The notes: generated by a model from the sequence alone, not told the origin. A stretch of DNA of 64,000 nt from Vibrio diazotrophicus (GCF_038452265.1 NZ_CP151842.1:1736001-1800000), one strand, 5' to 3'; positions 27,432-35,420 are shown, counted from the first letter of the stretch. Numbers and translations: made by a program.

Positions 27432-27728
27432 CGTGATGTTGGTGCCTCTACGTTGTACGTTTTAATTTGCTCGCACATACATTAAATGAATACCCGTTTG
27501 CGTATTCCGGAGCAATCCAGCCACCGTTTCCGGGATTCCCCGGACACCCATTCCGTTTTAATCCGGACACTATTTCCGGCATAAACCAGCCATTTTTCCA
27601 CTAACTCCGGAATCACTGTCCGGTTAAGCGGAAACCCTGTCCGGTTACTCCGGAATATCCCTCTTTTCTCTTTTAAATCAATCACTCACTATTCTTGTTA
27701 TGCATATTAACGTAGCAAGGAAGTGATA

Positions 27729-29261
27729 ATGCCGAAAAAGAGAACATCTATGACAAACATCAAAGAGGTATTACGCCTTAAATATGAGTGCCATCTGTCG
27801 ACCAGAAAGATCGCTTCCTGCACGAAAGTAAGTCGTTCAACCATCTCAGAAATACTGACCCGTTTTGAGCAAAGCGCAATGAGTTGGCCTCTCCCTGAAA
27901 GCTGCTCTGATACTGAACTGGCTCAGACTCTCTATCGTGACAAAACAATCAGCGACACAAAGGTGATGCCGGACTTCGCCCAGTGCTTTGTCGAACTGAA
28001 ACGTAAGGGCATGAGCAAACATCTGCTGTGGGAAGAGTATCTGGCTGAATATCAGGAGAGAGCTTATCGTTACAGCCAGTTCTGCGAGCATTACACTCGT
28101 TGGTTAAAGAAGCAGAAACGCAGTATGCGTCAGAGCCACCTGGCCGGTGACAAACTGTTCATCGACTACTGTGGACCAACCATCCCGGTGGTAAACCCTG
28201 AAACCGGAGAAATCCGCAACGCTCAGATCTTCGTGGCGACGTTAGGTGCGTCCAACTACACCTATGTTGAAGCCTGTGAAAGCCAGCGACTTGAGCACTG
28301 GCTGGAAGCTCATGCCAATGCCTTTGAACACTTCGGCGGCGTTCCGGCGTTGCTTGTACCTGATAACCTAAAATCCGCGGTGACCAAAACGGACCGCTAC
28401 GAACCCAAGCTCAACGATAGTTACCGCAAGTTGGCGTACCATTACCGCACGGCCGTTATGCCAGCACGCCCTTATAAACCCAAAGATAAAGCCAAGGCTG
28501 AGAATGCCGTCCTTATCGTTGAGCGTTGGATCATGATGCGGCTTCGTCACCGAACCTTCCATACCTTCAAAGAGCTAAACCTCTCTATCCGGGAGTTAAT
28601 GGACTCACTGAACCAAAGACAGATGAAACAACTGGGAGCCAGCCGAAAGGAGCTGTTCGATACTCTGGATAAGCCGGCACTAAAACCTCTCCCCGTACAA
28701 CGTTATCTCTACACAGAAATCAAACGCGCCAAAGTGGGGCCGGATTATCACATCGAATACAAAAGGCATTATTACTCTGTTCCCCATCAGTTAGTGGGCC
28801 AATACGTTGAGCTTGAAGCCACTTCCAGGCTGATACAGATATACCATCAGGGTAATCTGATCTCTCAGCACCCAGCCAGTAAAAAAGAGCATGGGATCAG
28901 TACTTATCCGGAGCATATGCCCAGCAATCATCAATATCAAAAATGGTCACCAGAGCGGTTACTTAACTGGGGAGGCCGGATCGGCGCAGCGACACAAGAA
29001 GTGGTCAACCGATTACTCATGTCGAAAGCGCATCCTGCGCAAGCCAATCGCAGTTGCCTTGGGCTTCTCAACCTGACGAAAAAATACGGTGACGCTCGCT
29101 TAGAGCAGGCATGTAAAGATGCTCTGATGGTGAACAAACCCTATCTCAGGTTCATCAGAAACTTGCTTGAAAATCACCGGGAAGGCCTGTTGTCTTCGAC
29201 TCCGGAATCCACCCCTGACATCCAACACAGCAATGTGCGCGGACCCAACAGTTATCACTAG
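27729..29261 (+). CDS. istA: IS21-family transposase
   Basis: 510 residues from the ATG at 27729 with AAGGA 7 bp upstream. An N-terminal helix-turn-helix (EVLRLKYECHLSTRKIASCTKVSRSTISEIL) is followed by the DDE integrase core: the first Asp in HLAGDKLFIDYCGPTIPV, the second in VPALLVPDNLKSAV and the Glu in DKAKAENAVLIVERWIM. Full length for the family. The ORF is higher in GC than the cassettes around it. Confidence 0.95.
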   Translation: MPKKRTSMTNIKEVLRLKYECHLSTRKIASCTKVSRSTISEILTRFEQSAMSWPLPESCSDTELAQTLYRDKTISDTKVMPDFAQCFVELKRKGMSKHLLWEEYLAEYQERAYRYSQFCEHYTRWLKKQKRSMRQSHLAGDKLFIDYCGPTIPVVNPETGEIRNAQIFVATLGASNYTYVEACESQRLEHWLEAHANAFEHFGGVPALLVPDNLKSAVTKTDRYEPKLNDSYRKLAYHYRTAVMPARPYKPKDKAKAENAVLIVERWIMMRLRHRTFHTFKELNLSIRELMDSLNQRQMKQLGASRKELFDTLDKPALKPLPVQRYLYTEIKRAKVGPDYHIEYKRHYYSVPHQLVGQYVELEATSRLIQIYHQGNLISQHPASKKEHGISTYPEHMPSNHQYQKWSPERLLNWGGRIGAATQEVVNRLLMSKAHPAQANRSCLGLLNLTKKYGDARLEQACKDALMVNKPYLRFIRNLLENHREGLLSSTPESTPDIQHSNVRGPNSYH

Positions 29262-29267
29262 GAGAGA

Positions 29268-30011
29268 ATGATGAACACAATAAGCGAACAACTCAAATCA
29301 CTGCGTCTGAGCCATGCCGCCTCGGCTCTGGAGCAACAACAAGAGCAGTTATCGACCTATGCAGAGCTGAGCTTCGAAGAGCGGTTAAGCCTGCTGCTTG
29401 AAAGCGAAGTGTTGGGACGAAATCAGGCCAAAATCCAACGCCTGAAGTGGCAAGCTAAACTCCGGGTCGATGCTCTGCCAAGTCAGATTATCTACAAAGA
29501 AGGACGAGGACTTAAGCGTACTCAAATGAGTGAGCTATTAACCGGGAGCTACTTGCACAAAAAACAAAACGTTCTGATCACCGGACCGACGGGAGCAGGA
29601 AAAACCTACGTTGCCTGTGCGCTTGCAGCTCAAGCTTGCGACCAGCTCTACAGTGTCCGTTATCACAGGCTCAGCCGTTTACTTGATGACCTGAGTTCAG
29701 GTCGCCTTGACGGGACTTACCAAAAGCAACTTCTGGCTCTGTCGAGAAAACAACTTCTGATCTTGGATGACTGGGGAATGGAAAAGTTGAGTCCGGATCA
29801 TGCGGGTCACTTGCTGGAGCTTCTGGAGGATCGTTATCAAACCAGCAGCACCATTATGATAAGCCAGCTTCCGGTTAAAGAATGGTACAACATGATAGGC
29901 AATGCCACGGTTGCTGACGCCTTATTGGATAGGTTAATCCACAACAGTCACCGAATAGAACTCGGAGGAGAATCAATGAGAAAACTGGCGCAATCCGGAC
30001 AGGTAGAGTAA
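29268..30011 (+). CDS. istB: IS21-family helper ATPase
   Basis: 247 residues, DnaC-like AAA+ protein with Walker A GPTGAGKTYVA at about residue 105, Walker B LLILDDWGME and sensor region STIMISQLPVKEWY. It starts 6 bp after istA; two ATGs are adjacent and the second has the better ribosome-site spacing. IstB stimulates IstA transposition. Confidence 0.95.
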   Translation: MMNTISEQLKSLRLSHAASALEQQQEQLSTYAELSFEERLSLLLESEVLGRNQAKIQRLKWQAKLRVDALPSQIIYKEGRGLKRTQMSELLTGSYLHKKQNVLITGPTGAGKTYVACALAAQACDQLYSVRYHRLSRLLDDLSSGRLDGTYQKQLLALSRKQLLILDDWGMEKLSPDHAGHLLELLEDRYQTSSTIMISQLPVKEWYNMIGNATVADALLDRLIHNSHRIELGGESMRKLAQSGQVE

Positions 30012-30488
30012 AAATAGGGTTAGAGAAAAGTTAGGGATATGAGGCGTCCGGTTAAACCGGAGCCGGTGTCCGGAATCACCGGAATACGCACCCGTTGGCG
30101 TTATCTTTGTTAAATCTCTGCTGTAGACATATCCATATCGTTCTAATAAATCGATAGAGTGATACGTCCAACCTGCCGCAAAAGCTATCCCTATCAATGC
30201 AAAGTAAAGACAAACCTTGTTAGCTAATTGCATTGCTTTAGGTGAATAAACTTTTCCAATTCCTTTTCCATAATAGAGAGCTTTTGGCGACATCCAAAGT
30301 AAGCAAAGCACTGCACCTAGACACCCAAAAGGAACCCAAAGAGTTAAAACAGATACCCTTACCACTACCTCATTGTTCAATAAATCTAAATAATCGCAAA
30401 ATATCCCGTAGGAAGGATAGACCCAACAGGTTAGCATCAAAGCAATTAGAGCAAATCCCGCTAGGCGAACTTTAATTTGAGATGACAT
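29973..30488 (-). CDS. DUF1240-like membrane immunity protein, 3' end replaced by IS21
   Basis: 171 residues as it now stands, with hydrophobic segments at about residues 8-30, 45-67 and 90-110. The last 35 residues are read from the IS21 end. If the element and one CCCGTT copy are removed, the frame continues across the junction and ends after nine residues (IHLMYVRAN) at a stop at 27462-27464. So the native protein was about 145 residues ending DLTKITPTGIHLMYVRAN. It overlaps the effector-type gene upstream by 17 bp and resembles the immunity gene at 35552. The DUF1240 assignment is tentative. Confidence 0.65.
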   Translation of the reverse strand: MSSQIKVRLAGFALIALMLTCWVYPSYGIFCDYLDLLNNEVVVRVSVLTLWVPFGCLGAVLCLLWMSPKALYYGKGIGKVYSPKAMQLANKVCLYFALIGIAFAAGWTYHSIDLLERYGYVYSRDLTKITPTGAYSGDSGHRLRFNRTPHIPNFSLTLFLLYLSGLRQFSH

Positions 30489-31470
30489 TTTCTAAGGTCT
30501 CCACTAAATGATCGGAAATCTTAAGATCGCTCCAAGTCATCTCGATTAGAGTGTAGACGGCAACACATGCTATTGCACCAATAAGAATAGGAGCACTATA
30601 GGAAGCCGCGATCCACAACGCAGCCTCTCCAGCCCCAAATTGTACTAACGCTTTAAACATGTCGGAGCCCACATTTCCAAACCAATTAACCAAGTGATAG
30701 TCATCCTTAAACACAAGATCCGATGTCGCTAAGCTTGCAGACACCACAAACGTTAATGCGGCTGCACCTTTAAAGTTGGACGCTTTTGATTTGGGACTGA
30801 ATCCTGCTTGCATAGATTTGAAAGAGTTCAGTGGGTACTTTTTGCCGTTCATATTGATACGAGTACCGTTAATAAAAGCATGTTTCAGGGTTCTGCCGTT
30901 TTTATCCGTACCAGCAAATGCCACAAAGGTTTTTCCTTTACTCTCAACTAAATCTGCTTTAATACCCATATCACCAAATTGCTTAGCGATAGAATGGGCA
31001 TTAAACATCGGTTCTGTATGGTTAAACCATGATTTAGAAGTATTGATGCTTGTGGCAATGGCAACAACATCACGACCAGACTCCAACCATATATTGTGCA
31101 AAATTTTGTGAGCATCTTCTAAGTCAGCAATAAGCACATGTTGATGATTCTTCGCCATTTCCTCTTCTAGCGAACATTCTGATCTAAGCGTATCTTGAAG
31201 AGAGTCATCAAGCATTTGTGAAGCATTCCGGCGAGCCATAACATCTGCTCTTTGTAAGGCATAACGCTCTTCGTTTGCTTGAACATAAGCCCACGCTTCT
31301 TCAGATTGTCGATGATTCTCTTGTAGCTGCTTTAAGTATCTCTCTTTGGGAGAAAGTTTACGTTTAGGAGATTCGGGTAAAGTATCTCCCTCTATCCAAC
31401 GCATATTATACGAACTCATATCTCGAACCATCTTAGGGATACCTTCACTTGCTATTCGCTGCAACTGCAT
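30472..31470 (-). CDS. Probable membrane-acting effector without PAAR domain
   Basis: 332 residues. A charged helical N-terminal half (residues 1-130, coiled-coil-like ERYLKQLQENHRQSEEAWAYVQANEERYALQ) precedes a domain that aligns by eye with the C-terminal part of the PAAR protein at 35992: a helix with N-LWLE, AKQFGDMGIKADLV, LNSFKSMQAGF, a hydrophobic VVSASLATSDLVF, then a long hydrophobic region and ISDHLVETLENV. This suggests a pore-forming or membrane-disrupting toxin paired with the overlapping small membrane gene. It has no delivery domain, and the ATG lies just after a terminator-like hairpin, so a 5' part may have been lost. Confidence 0.6.
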   Translation of the reverse strand: MQLQRIASEGIPKMVRDMSSYNMRWIEGDTLPESPKRKLSPKERYLKQLQENHRQSEEAWAYVQANEERYALQRADVMARRNASQMLDDSLQDTLRSECSLEEEMAKNHQHVLIADLEDAHKILHNIWLESGRDVVAIATSINTSKSWFNHTEPMFNAHSIAKQFGDMGIKADLVESKGKTFVAFAGTDKNGRTLKHAFINGTRINMNGKKYPLNSFKSMQAGFSPKSKASNFKGAAALTFVVSASLATSDLVFKDDYHLVNWFGNVGSDMFKALVQFGAGEAALWIAASYSAPILIGAIACVAVYTLIEMTWSDLKISDHLVETLENVISN

Positions 31471-31487
31471 GATAACGCGAAAAAACG

Positions 31488-31525
31488 GAGGGCAAAAACA
31501 TGCTCACGAGCAACAAATTGCCCTC
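31488..31525 (-). terminator. Hairpin with T-run directly upstream of the effector-like gene
   Basis: GAGGGCAA (31488-31495) pairs with TTGCCCTC (31518-31525); on the - strand a run of six T follows at 31486-31481. It ends about 10 bp before the 332-residue ORF, which leaves no room for a promoter between them. Confidence 0.6.
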
Positions 31526-31818
31526 TAAGATATAAAGAATTTTCGATAGAAAACATGACGATTAGTGTATTGGCTCTGAACACAGTAAGGGTAACTTATA
31601 CGTTCTGCATCATTCACTAAACCTAAGTTAAACCTAAACCGCCAAGCGTTAACACATCTTCACTTCTTGTAATACGAGAGCTAATTAAAACCTCATGAAA
31701 TCAGTCTAAATTCATACTGAAGCGTATCTTCTGGGCAAATTTTTACCTGTGCACATTTGGAATTAAGATACGAGTATTTTAAAACGTCTGAGAAAAGACA
31801 TGCCCATATACGAAACTT
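31526..31818. other. Intergenic region with possible attC remnant
   Basis: AT-rich stretch. At 31615-31672 the order CACTAAACCTAA, AAACCGCCAAGCGTT and CTTGTAA recalls the middle and right end of the attC sites but the ends are lost. Otherwise nothing recognisable. Confidence 0.3.
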
Positions 31819-32091
31819 ATGACAAGACAACACCCTACCGCTGCCCTTTTTGGAAAGACCCCATTACTTGCACTTGCTCATCATGCCATATGCGTCGTGA
31901 GTGGGAAAATGGCGACTTGGGCAGTTGGAGGTGTCTTACTTCTACTTGGAACAGCGTCAGCCCCTGTAATTGCAGTTGCGTCTATAGGTGCGTTTGTAGC
32001 AGAGGGCTCTGCGGGGGGAATATTAGGTTCAACTCTTGGAAAAGAGTTTTCCGATGGAATTTATTCATTATATGAATTGGCGATTGAATAG
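31819..32091 (+). CDS. Small glycine-rich membrane protein, toxin-like
   Basis: 90 residues with a basic N-terminus, then a hydrophobic glycine/alanine-rich region WAVGGVLLLLGTASAPVIAVASIGAFVAEGSAGGILGSTLGKEF. Such segments occur in pore-forming toxins and in N-terminal regions of PAAR/Rhs proteins. Its stop is directly followed by the ATG of the next gene, as in a toxin/immunity pair. It is on the strand opposite to the cassette genes. Not recognised; a frame from 31800 is an alternative but is less protein-like. Confidence 0.5.
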   Translation: MTRQHPTAALFGKTPLLALAHHAICVVSGKMATWAVGGVLLLLGTASAPVIAVASIGAFVAEGSAGGILGSTLGKEFSDGIYSLYELAIE

Positions 32092-32484
32092 ATGAAACAT
32101 TCAATATTTGATTTAACAGTGATAATTCCTGCTCTTATAGCTGGTTGTTATCTAATTGCTTGGGCCATCCCTGGAGCAATAATTCTTTCCGTCATATCTT
32201 TAGGTAGCTTAAAACATATTATTTTTATCGATAAGCAATTAGCAAAAGATCTAGATAAATATTATGACAATAATGGGAATATGCGATTAAATCATAATAT
32301 GCCATATTCGATATCAAGTAGATTTACCAGTTACTGTCTATCTTATCCATTTATAAAAGGTCGAGTGAAAACAAACTCTGTTAAGTTTAAAATTTTTATG
32401 TGGATCAATTCTTTAGGCTATTGGAGTTTTTGGGGGACTGGCTTTTTCATATTGTTAGCAAAATTGATGGCCATAATTCCATAA
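32092..32484 (+). CDS. Small membrane protein, possible immunity partner
   Basis: 130 residues with two N-terminal membrane segments (LTVIIPALIAGCYLIAWAIPGAIILSVISLG) and a third near the C-terminus (WINSLGYWSFWGTGFFILLAKLM). The start codon abuts the stop of the upstream 90-residue gene. AT-rich compared with the surroundings. Function unknown; a role as immunity protein is inferred from size, topology and coupling only. Confidence 0.55.
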   Translation: MKHSIFDLTVIIPALIAGCYLIAWAIPGAIILSVISLGSLKHIIFIDKQLAKDLDKYYDNNGNMRLNHNMPYSISSRFTSYCLSYPFIKGRVKTNSVKFKIFMWINSLGYWSFWGTGFFILLAKLMAIIP

Positions 32485-32503
32485 TTCCATAATTCCATAA
32501 TTC
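32465..32503. repeat. Short tandem repeat CCATAATT
   Basis: About four tandem copies of a 9 bp unit (CATAATTCC) overlap the stop of the 130-residue gene and abut the eroded end of the interrupted attC. Confidence 0.7.
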
Positions 32504-32614
32504 TAAAGCTTAAGGGGTGAACAACGCCACCACCTAACCTAATCCATTGTGCCGTAAACACAAAAGCGGATTTAAACCAAAACGGCCAAGCGTTGTGAAT
32601 CCCTCTTAAATGCT
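32504..32614 (-). repeat. attC 27, right end cut off by the IS110 element
   Basis: Same type as the attC at 42865-42986 (TTAAGGGGTGAACAACGCCACCACC, with the longer parts identical by eye). The left TAACG end has changed to TAAAG. The right end breaks at CTTAAATGCT and the missing TGTTAGC is found beyond the insertion at 33799-33805. Confidence 0.8.
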
Positions 32615-32640
32615 TGTATGGATAATAAGTAATCCAATCG

Positions 32641-32815
32641 GGTAAGGTGAGCCCCAGACTTTAGCTGCAACTAAAGTTCTATATCTGGTAGTTCGATTAA
32701 ATGTTGGCTCCTCTATCGAGAGACCGGTAACAAGTACGAACGCCAGATAGAACTCCAAGCACCACACTCGAATAGTCTTCTGGGTCTCGAGCCCGCATTT
32801 GCAAGCATGAGTTAG
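32641..32815 (+). ncRNA. Predicted bridge (guide) RNA of the IS110 element
   Basis: Starts with a hairpin ACTTTAG-CTGCAA-CTAAAGT (32658-32677). A stem AGTTCTA/TCTGG (32675-32688) with CCAGATAGAACT (32743-32754) encloses a loop containing TTAAATG (32697-32703), identical to the left target in attC, and TAACAAG (32728-32734), the reverse complement of core plus right target CTTGTTA. A second region carries AATAGTCT (32771-32778), identical to the element's right end (33789-33796). This is the guide order expected for IS110 bridge RNAs. The right donor guide is less clear (GCAAG near 32801). Boundaries are estimates. Confidence 0.72.
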
Positions 32816-32821
32816 CTTATT

Positions 32822-33778
32822 ATGAATACAAACACACTTCAAAACATTAATGTCGGCGTTGATACTGGTAAGTTACAATTAGACATTTACATCCGCCCTC
32901 TCGATATTTACTTCAACGTACTGAACACTGACAAGGGGATCAAAGAAGCGATTAAAGTCATTAAGAAACACTGCCCTAAACGCGTTGTTATCGAAGCCAC
33001 TGGCCGCCTAGAGATGCCATTCATCCTTGCCTGCGATACAGCGAAATTACCTTATGTTATTGCCAATCCACTTCACATTAAACGCTTTGCTGGAGCGATA
33101 GGGAAAAGAGCCAAAAACGACAGATTAGATGCTGCTCTTATCGCACATTATGCCAAAGCGATTGAGCCAAAACTTACACAGTTAAAGAGTGAAAACATAC
33201 GTTTAATGAGTGACTTAGTTACTCGACGTAACCAACTAATCTCTATGCAAACTATGGAAAAGAACCGGTTGCAAGTCTTACCAAAGACTATCGCCTCATC
33301 AATAAAACCTATCCTTACTGCTCTCAAAAATCAGATTGAAAGAACTGAAATCAAAATCGCAAAACTCATCGATACGTGCCCCGAATACCGAGATAAAAAT
33401 ACCTTTTTACAAAGTATGCCTGGCGTACGGAAAATCGTTGCAGTTTCGCTCATCAGCAATGTCCCTGAACTTGGTTATATCACCAACAAACAAGCTGCTT
33501 CTCTTATAGGCGTTGCTCCCATTACCAAGGAAAGTGGTCGGTACAAAGGCAAACGAATTATCCAAGGAGGTCGAACACAGGTAAGGACAGTTCTCTATAT
33601 GGCCATGATGTCAGCTATACAATGTAACCCTGTGTTTAAGATGACTTATGAACGATTACTTGCGGTAGGAAAACCCAAAAAAGTGGCGATAGTTGCCGGT
33701 ATGAGAAAGATGGTTGTGATCTTAAATTCGATGCTCAGAGACGGTGTAATGTGGGATAACAATAGCGCCAGAAATTAA
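32822..33778 (+). CDS. IS110-family transposase (DEDD recombinase)
   Basis: 318 residues. N-terminal RuvC-like DEDD domain: VGVDTGKLQLDIYI (first Asp), VVIEATGRLEMPF (Glu) and KNDRLDAALIAHYAK (D-x-x-D). C-terminal Transposase_20 domain: LQSMPGVRKIVAVSLISNVPELGYITNKQAASLIGVAPITKESGRYKGKRIIQGGRTQVRTVLYMAMMSAI, with the serine recombination residue expected in this part. Full length. The start at 32822 lacks a strong ribosome site. Confidence 0.95.
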   Translation: MNTNTLQNINVGVDTGKLQLDIYIRPLDIYFNVLNTDKGIKEAIKVIKKHCPKRVVIEATGRLEMPFILACDTAKLPYVIANPLHIKRFAGAIGKRAKNDRLDAALIAHYAKAIEPKLTQLKSENIRLMSDLVTRRNQLISMQTMEKNRLQVLPKTIASSIKPILTALKNQIERTEIKIAKLIDTCPEYRDKNTFLQSMPGVRKIVAVSLISNVPELGYITNKQAASLIGVAPITKESGRYKGKRIIQGGRTQVRTVLYMAMMSAIQCNPVFKMTYERLLAVGKPKKVAIVAGMRKMVVILNSMLRDGVMWDNNSARN

Positions 33779-33802
33779 CTATTGACGCAATAGTCTCTTG
33801 TT

Positions 33803-34171
33803 AGCTGGCTGCGCTGAAGCTTGATGATTGCACCCAAATGCCTAATTTGAAATACATTATGACTATACGAACACAATGTAAAAGGAACAGCTATAAAACT
33901 GAAACCTAGCCCACGAAACATAACCGACCAAGAAAAATTACGATGAAGCCAATCCTAACAAGCGAAGAACTTTATTAGTCACGAAACTCTTTCAACTTCA
34001 AAGAAGCCACACCAAAGAACTCGACAAACGCACCACTAAAAGTAAACCGCTTGGGTAAAATAAATCAGTGCATTGAAAGTGCCACTGGCGAGATAGTTGA
34101 AATACGCGAAATTTCAGGTGTAAAACTCGAACCACATAACCGGAACAAAACGGTTCTTTTAATTTTCCAGC
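33803..34171 (-). repeat. ORF-less repeated cassette, copy i
   Basis: The most distal of nine copies of the ~368 bp cassette body. It shares the conserved blocks AAAGAAGCCACACCAAAGAA, AGTGCCACTGGCGAGATAGT and CTTTTAATTTTCCAGC with the other copies. Its attC (27) is of a different subtype and was split by the IS110 element. Confidence 0.85.
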
Positions 34172-34265
34172 TAACGCCCCAATCACCCGTGGAACAACCG
34201 AGGCGCGTATTTTTACCCCGCAAAAATCGCGCGGCGGTTGTGGAATCGGGTGAATTGGCTTGTTA
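34172..34265 (-). repeat. attC 26, foreign type (94 bp)
   Basis: Ends TAACGCCCCAATCACC and TGAATTGGCTTGTTA fit an attC, and the arms pair (CAATCACCCG with CGGGTGAATTG; ACAACCG with CGGTTGT), but the sequence is GC-rich and unlike the Vibrio repeats on both sides. The cassette was probably acquired from an integron of another genus. Confidence 0.85.
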
Positions 34266-34907
34266 GTGCTTTTTATACGAGGTAAACCAATTATACAGAT
34301 CTTCACTTTTATACGCTTCATCCCAGCAATTATGGCCAGTATCGCTATAAAGAGTAAACTTGGCATTACCGCCATTTTTGTTAATGATATTAGCTATTTC
34401 CTCTGTGAACTTATACGGCATTACTTCGTCATTTTCACCGTGAAAGGTCCAGACCGGAATTTTTGAGAGTCTAGCAACGTCACCTAACATCGCAAAGCCG
34501 CAAATTGGGGCTATTGCAGCAAACAGATCGGGGTACTTAATTGCGGTAGTCCAAGTTCCGTATCCTCCAAGACTATAACCGGTAAGGTATAGCCTAGATT
34601 GGTCTACATGGTAGGTGTCTACAATCTCATCAACCAACAATTTAATTCTATCAGGCTCCCAAGCTGAAAATTTTTCACATTGAGGAAAGACCATTACGAA
34701 AGGAAACTCAACACCCTCCTCGATCAGCTTTGGCATCCCTTCTTTCTTCAACAATTCTAGATCGGTGCCTCGTTCCCCACTGCCATGCAGCGAAATAATT
34801 AGCGGCCATTTCTCATCCCTTTCATTGTATCCTTTTGGCAAATATACAAAGAACTTAGTTGAAAATCGGTTTTCTAACTCTTTACATAACTCTTTTAATT
34901 TAGACAT
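34263..34907 (-). CDS. Alpha/beta hydrolase (dienelactone hydrolase/esterase-like)
   Basis: 214 residues. Motifs: LIISLHGSGERGTDLELL (oxyanion region), nucleophile elbow GYSLGGYGTW at about residue 112, VWTFHGENDEVMPY (Asp) and TGHNCWDEAY (His), a full Ser-Asp-His triad. Cytoplasmic, as no signal peptide is seen. The TAA stop is formed by the attC end. Substrate unknown. Confidence 0.88.
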   Translation of the reverse strand: MSKLKELCKELENRFSTKFFVYLPKGYNERDEKWPLIISLHGSGERGTDLELLKKEGMPKLIEEGVEFPFVMVFPQCEKFSAWEPDRIKLLVDEIVDTYHVDQSRLYLTGYSLGGYGTWTTAIKYPDLFAAIAPICGFAMLGDVARLSKIPVWTFHGENDEVMPYKFTEEIANIINKNGGNAKFTLYSDTGHNCWDEAYKSEDLYNWFTSYKKH

Positions 34908-34935
34908 GACTCTCCTAGTACATTAGCCTTGGCAC

Positions 34936-35052
34936 TAACGCTAAGCTAAGTGGCTGCAAACCACCTCTCCACTCTAAAAAAACACCGTAAACACACTAGC
35001 CAATTGAACCAAAACCACCACAGGTTTGCAGTCCGACTTAAGCGCCTTGTTA
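34936..35052 (-). repeat. attC 25
   Basis: Vibrio-repeat type, TAACGCTAAGCTAAGTGG to CGCCTTGTTA. It closes cassette 25 (ORF-less copy h). Confidence 0.93.
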
Positions 35053-35420
35053 GCTGGTTGCGTTGAAGTTGATGCTTGCACCCAAATGCATAATTTAAAA
35101 TACATTATGATTATACAGTCACAATGTAAAAGGGGCAGCTATAAAACTGAAACCTAGCCCACGAAACATAACTGACCAGAAACAATTACGATGAAGCCAA
35201 CAATAGCAAGCGAATAACTTTGTTAGTCACGAACCGCTTTCAACGTCAAAGAAGCCACACCAAAGAACTCGACGAACACACTATTAAAAGTAAACGGCTT
35301 GGGTTGATTCAACCGATTAAATGAAAGTGCCACTGGCGAGATACTTGAAAAACGTGAACGTTTAAGTGTAAAGCTCGAACAACAAAAACCAGAATAAAAC
35401 TGCTCTTTTAATTTTCCAGC
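35053..35420 (-). repeat. ORF-less repeated cassette, copy h
   Basis: 368 bp, close to the other copies. The small ORF seen in some copies is broken here by a TGA in the stretch that reads CATTGTG in the others. Confidence 0.88.

Larger units (their letters stand above)
27499..30090 (+). mobile_element. IS21-family insertion sequence with 6 bp target duplication
   Basis: The left end starts TGCGTATTCCGG at 27499 and the right end is its inverted match CCGGAATACGCA ending at 30090. Both ends contain several further TCCGG/CCGGA repeats, typical of IS21 multiple terminal repeats. The 6 bp CCCGTT occurs immediately outside both ends (27493-27498 and 30091-30096) as target duplication. It encodes istA and istB in the usual order. 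The element looks intact. It is inserted near the 3' end of the immunity-type gene at 30488. Confidence 0.93.
32615..33798 (+). mobile_element. IS110-family element inserted in an attC site
   Basis: The attC reads TTAAATG-CT (32606-32614) on the left and CT-TGTTAGC (33797-33805) on the right, so the element sits between two CT core dinucleotides. There are no terminal inverted repeats or longer target duplication, as expected for IS110. It has about 205 bp of non-coding DNA upstream of the transposase and only 20 bp downstream, the IS110-group layout in which the guide RNA is encoded in the left end. Ends are placed by comparison with intact attC sites. Confidence 0.85.

Noticed and set aside
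31800..32075. Alternative + strand frame overlapping the 90-residue gene
   Set aside because: Cysteine- and tryptophan-rich without order; the other frame has membrane-like composition and couples to the next gene.
34051..34266. 71-codon + strand frame across repeated copy i and attC 26
   Set aside because: Composed of conserved non-coding repeat and attC; not kept in other copies.
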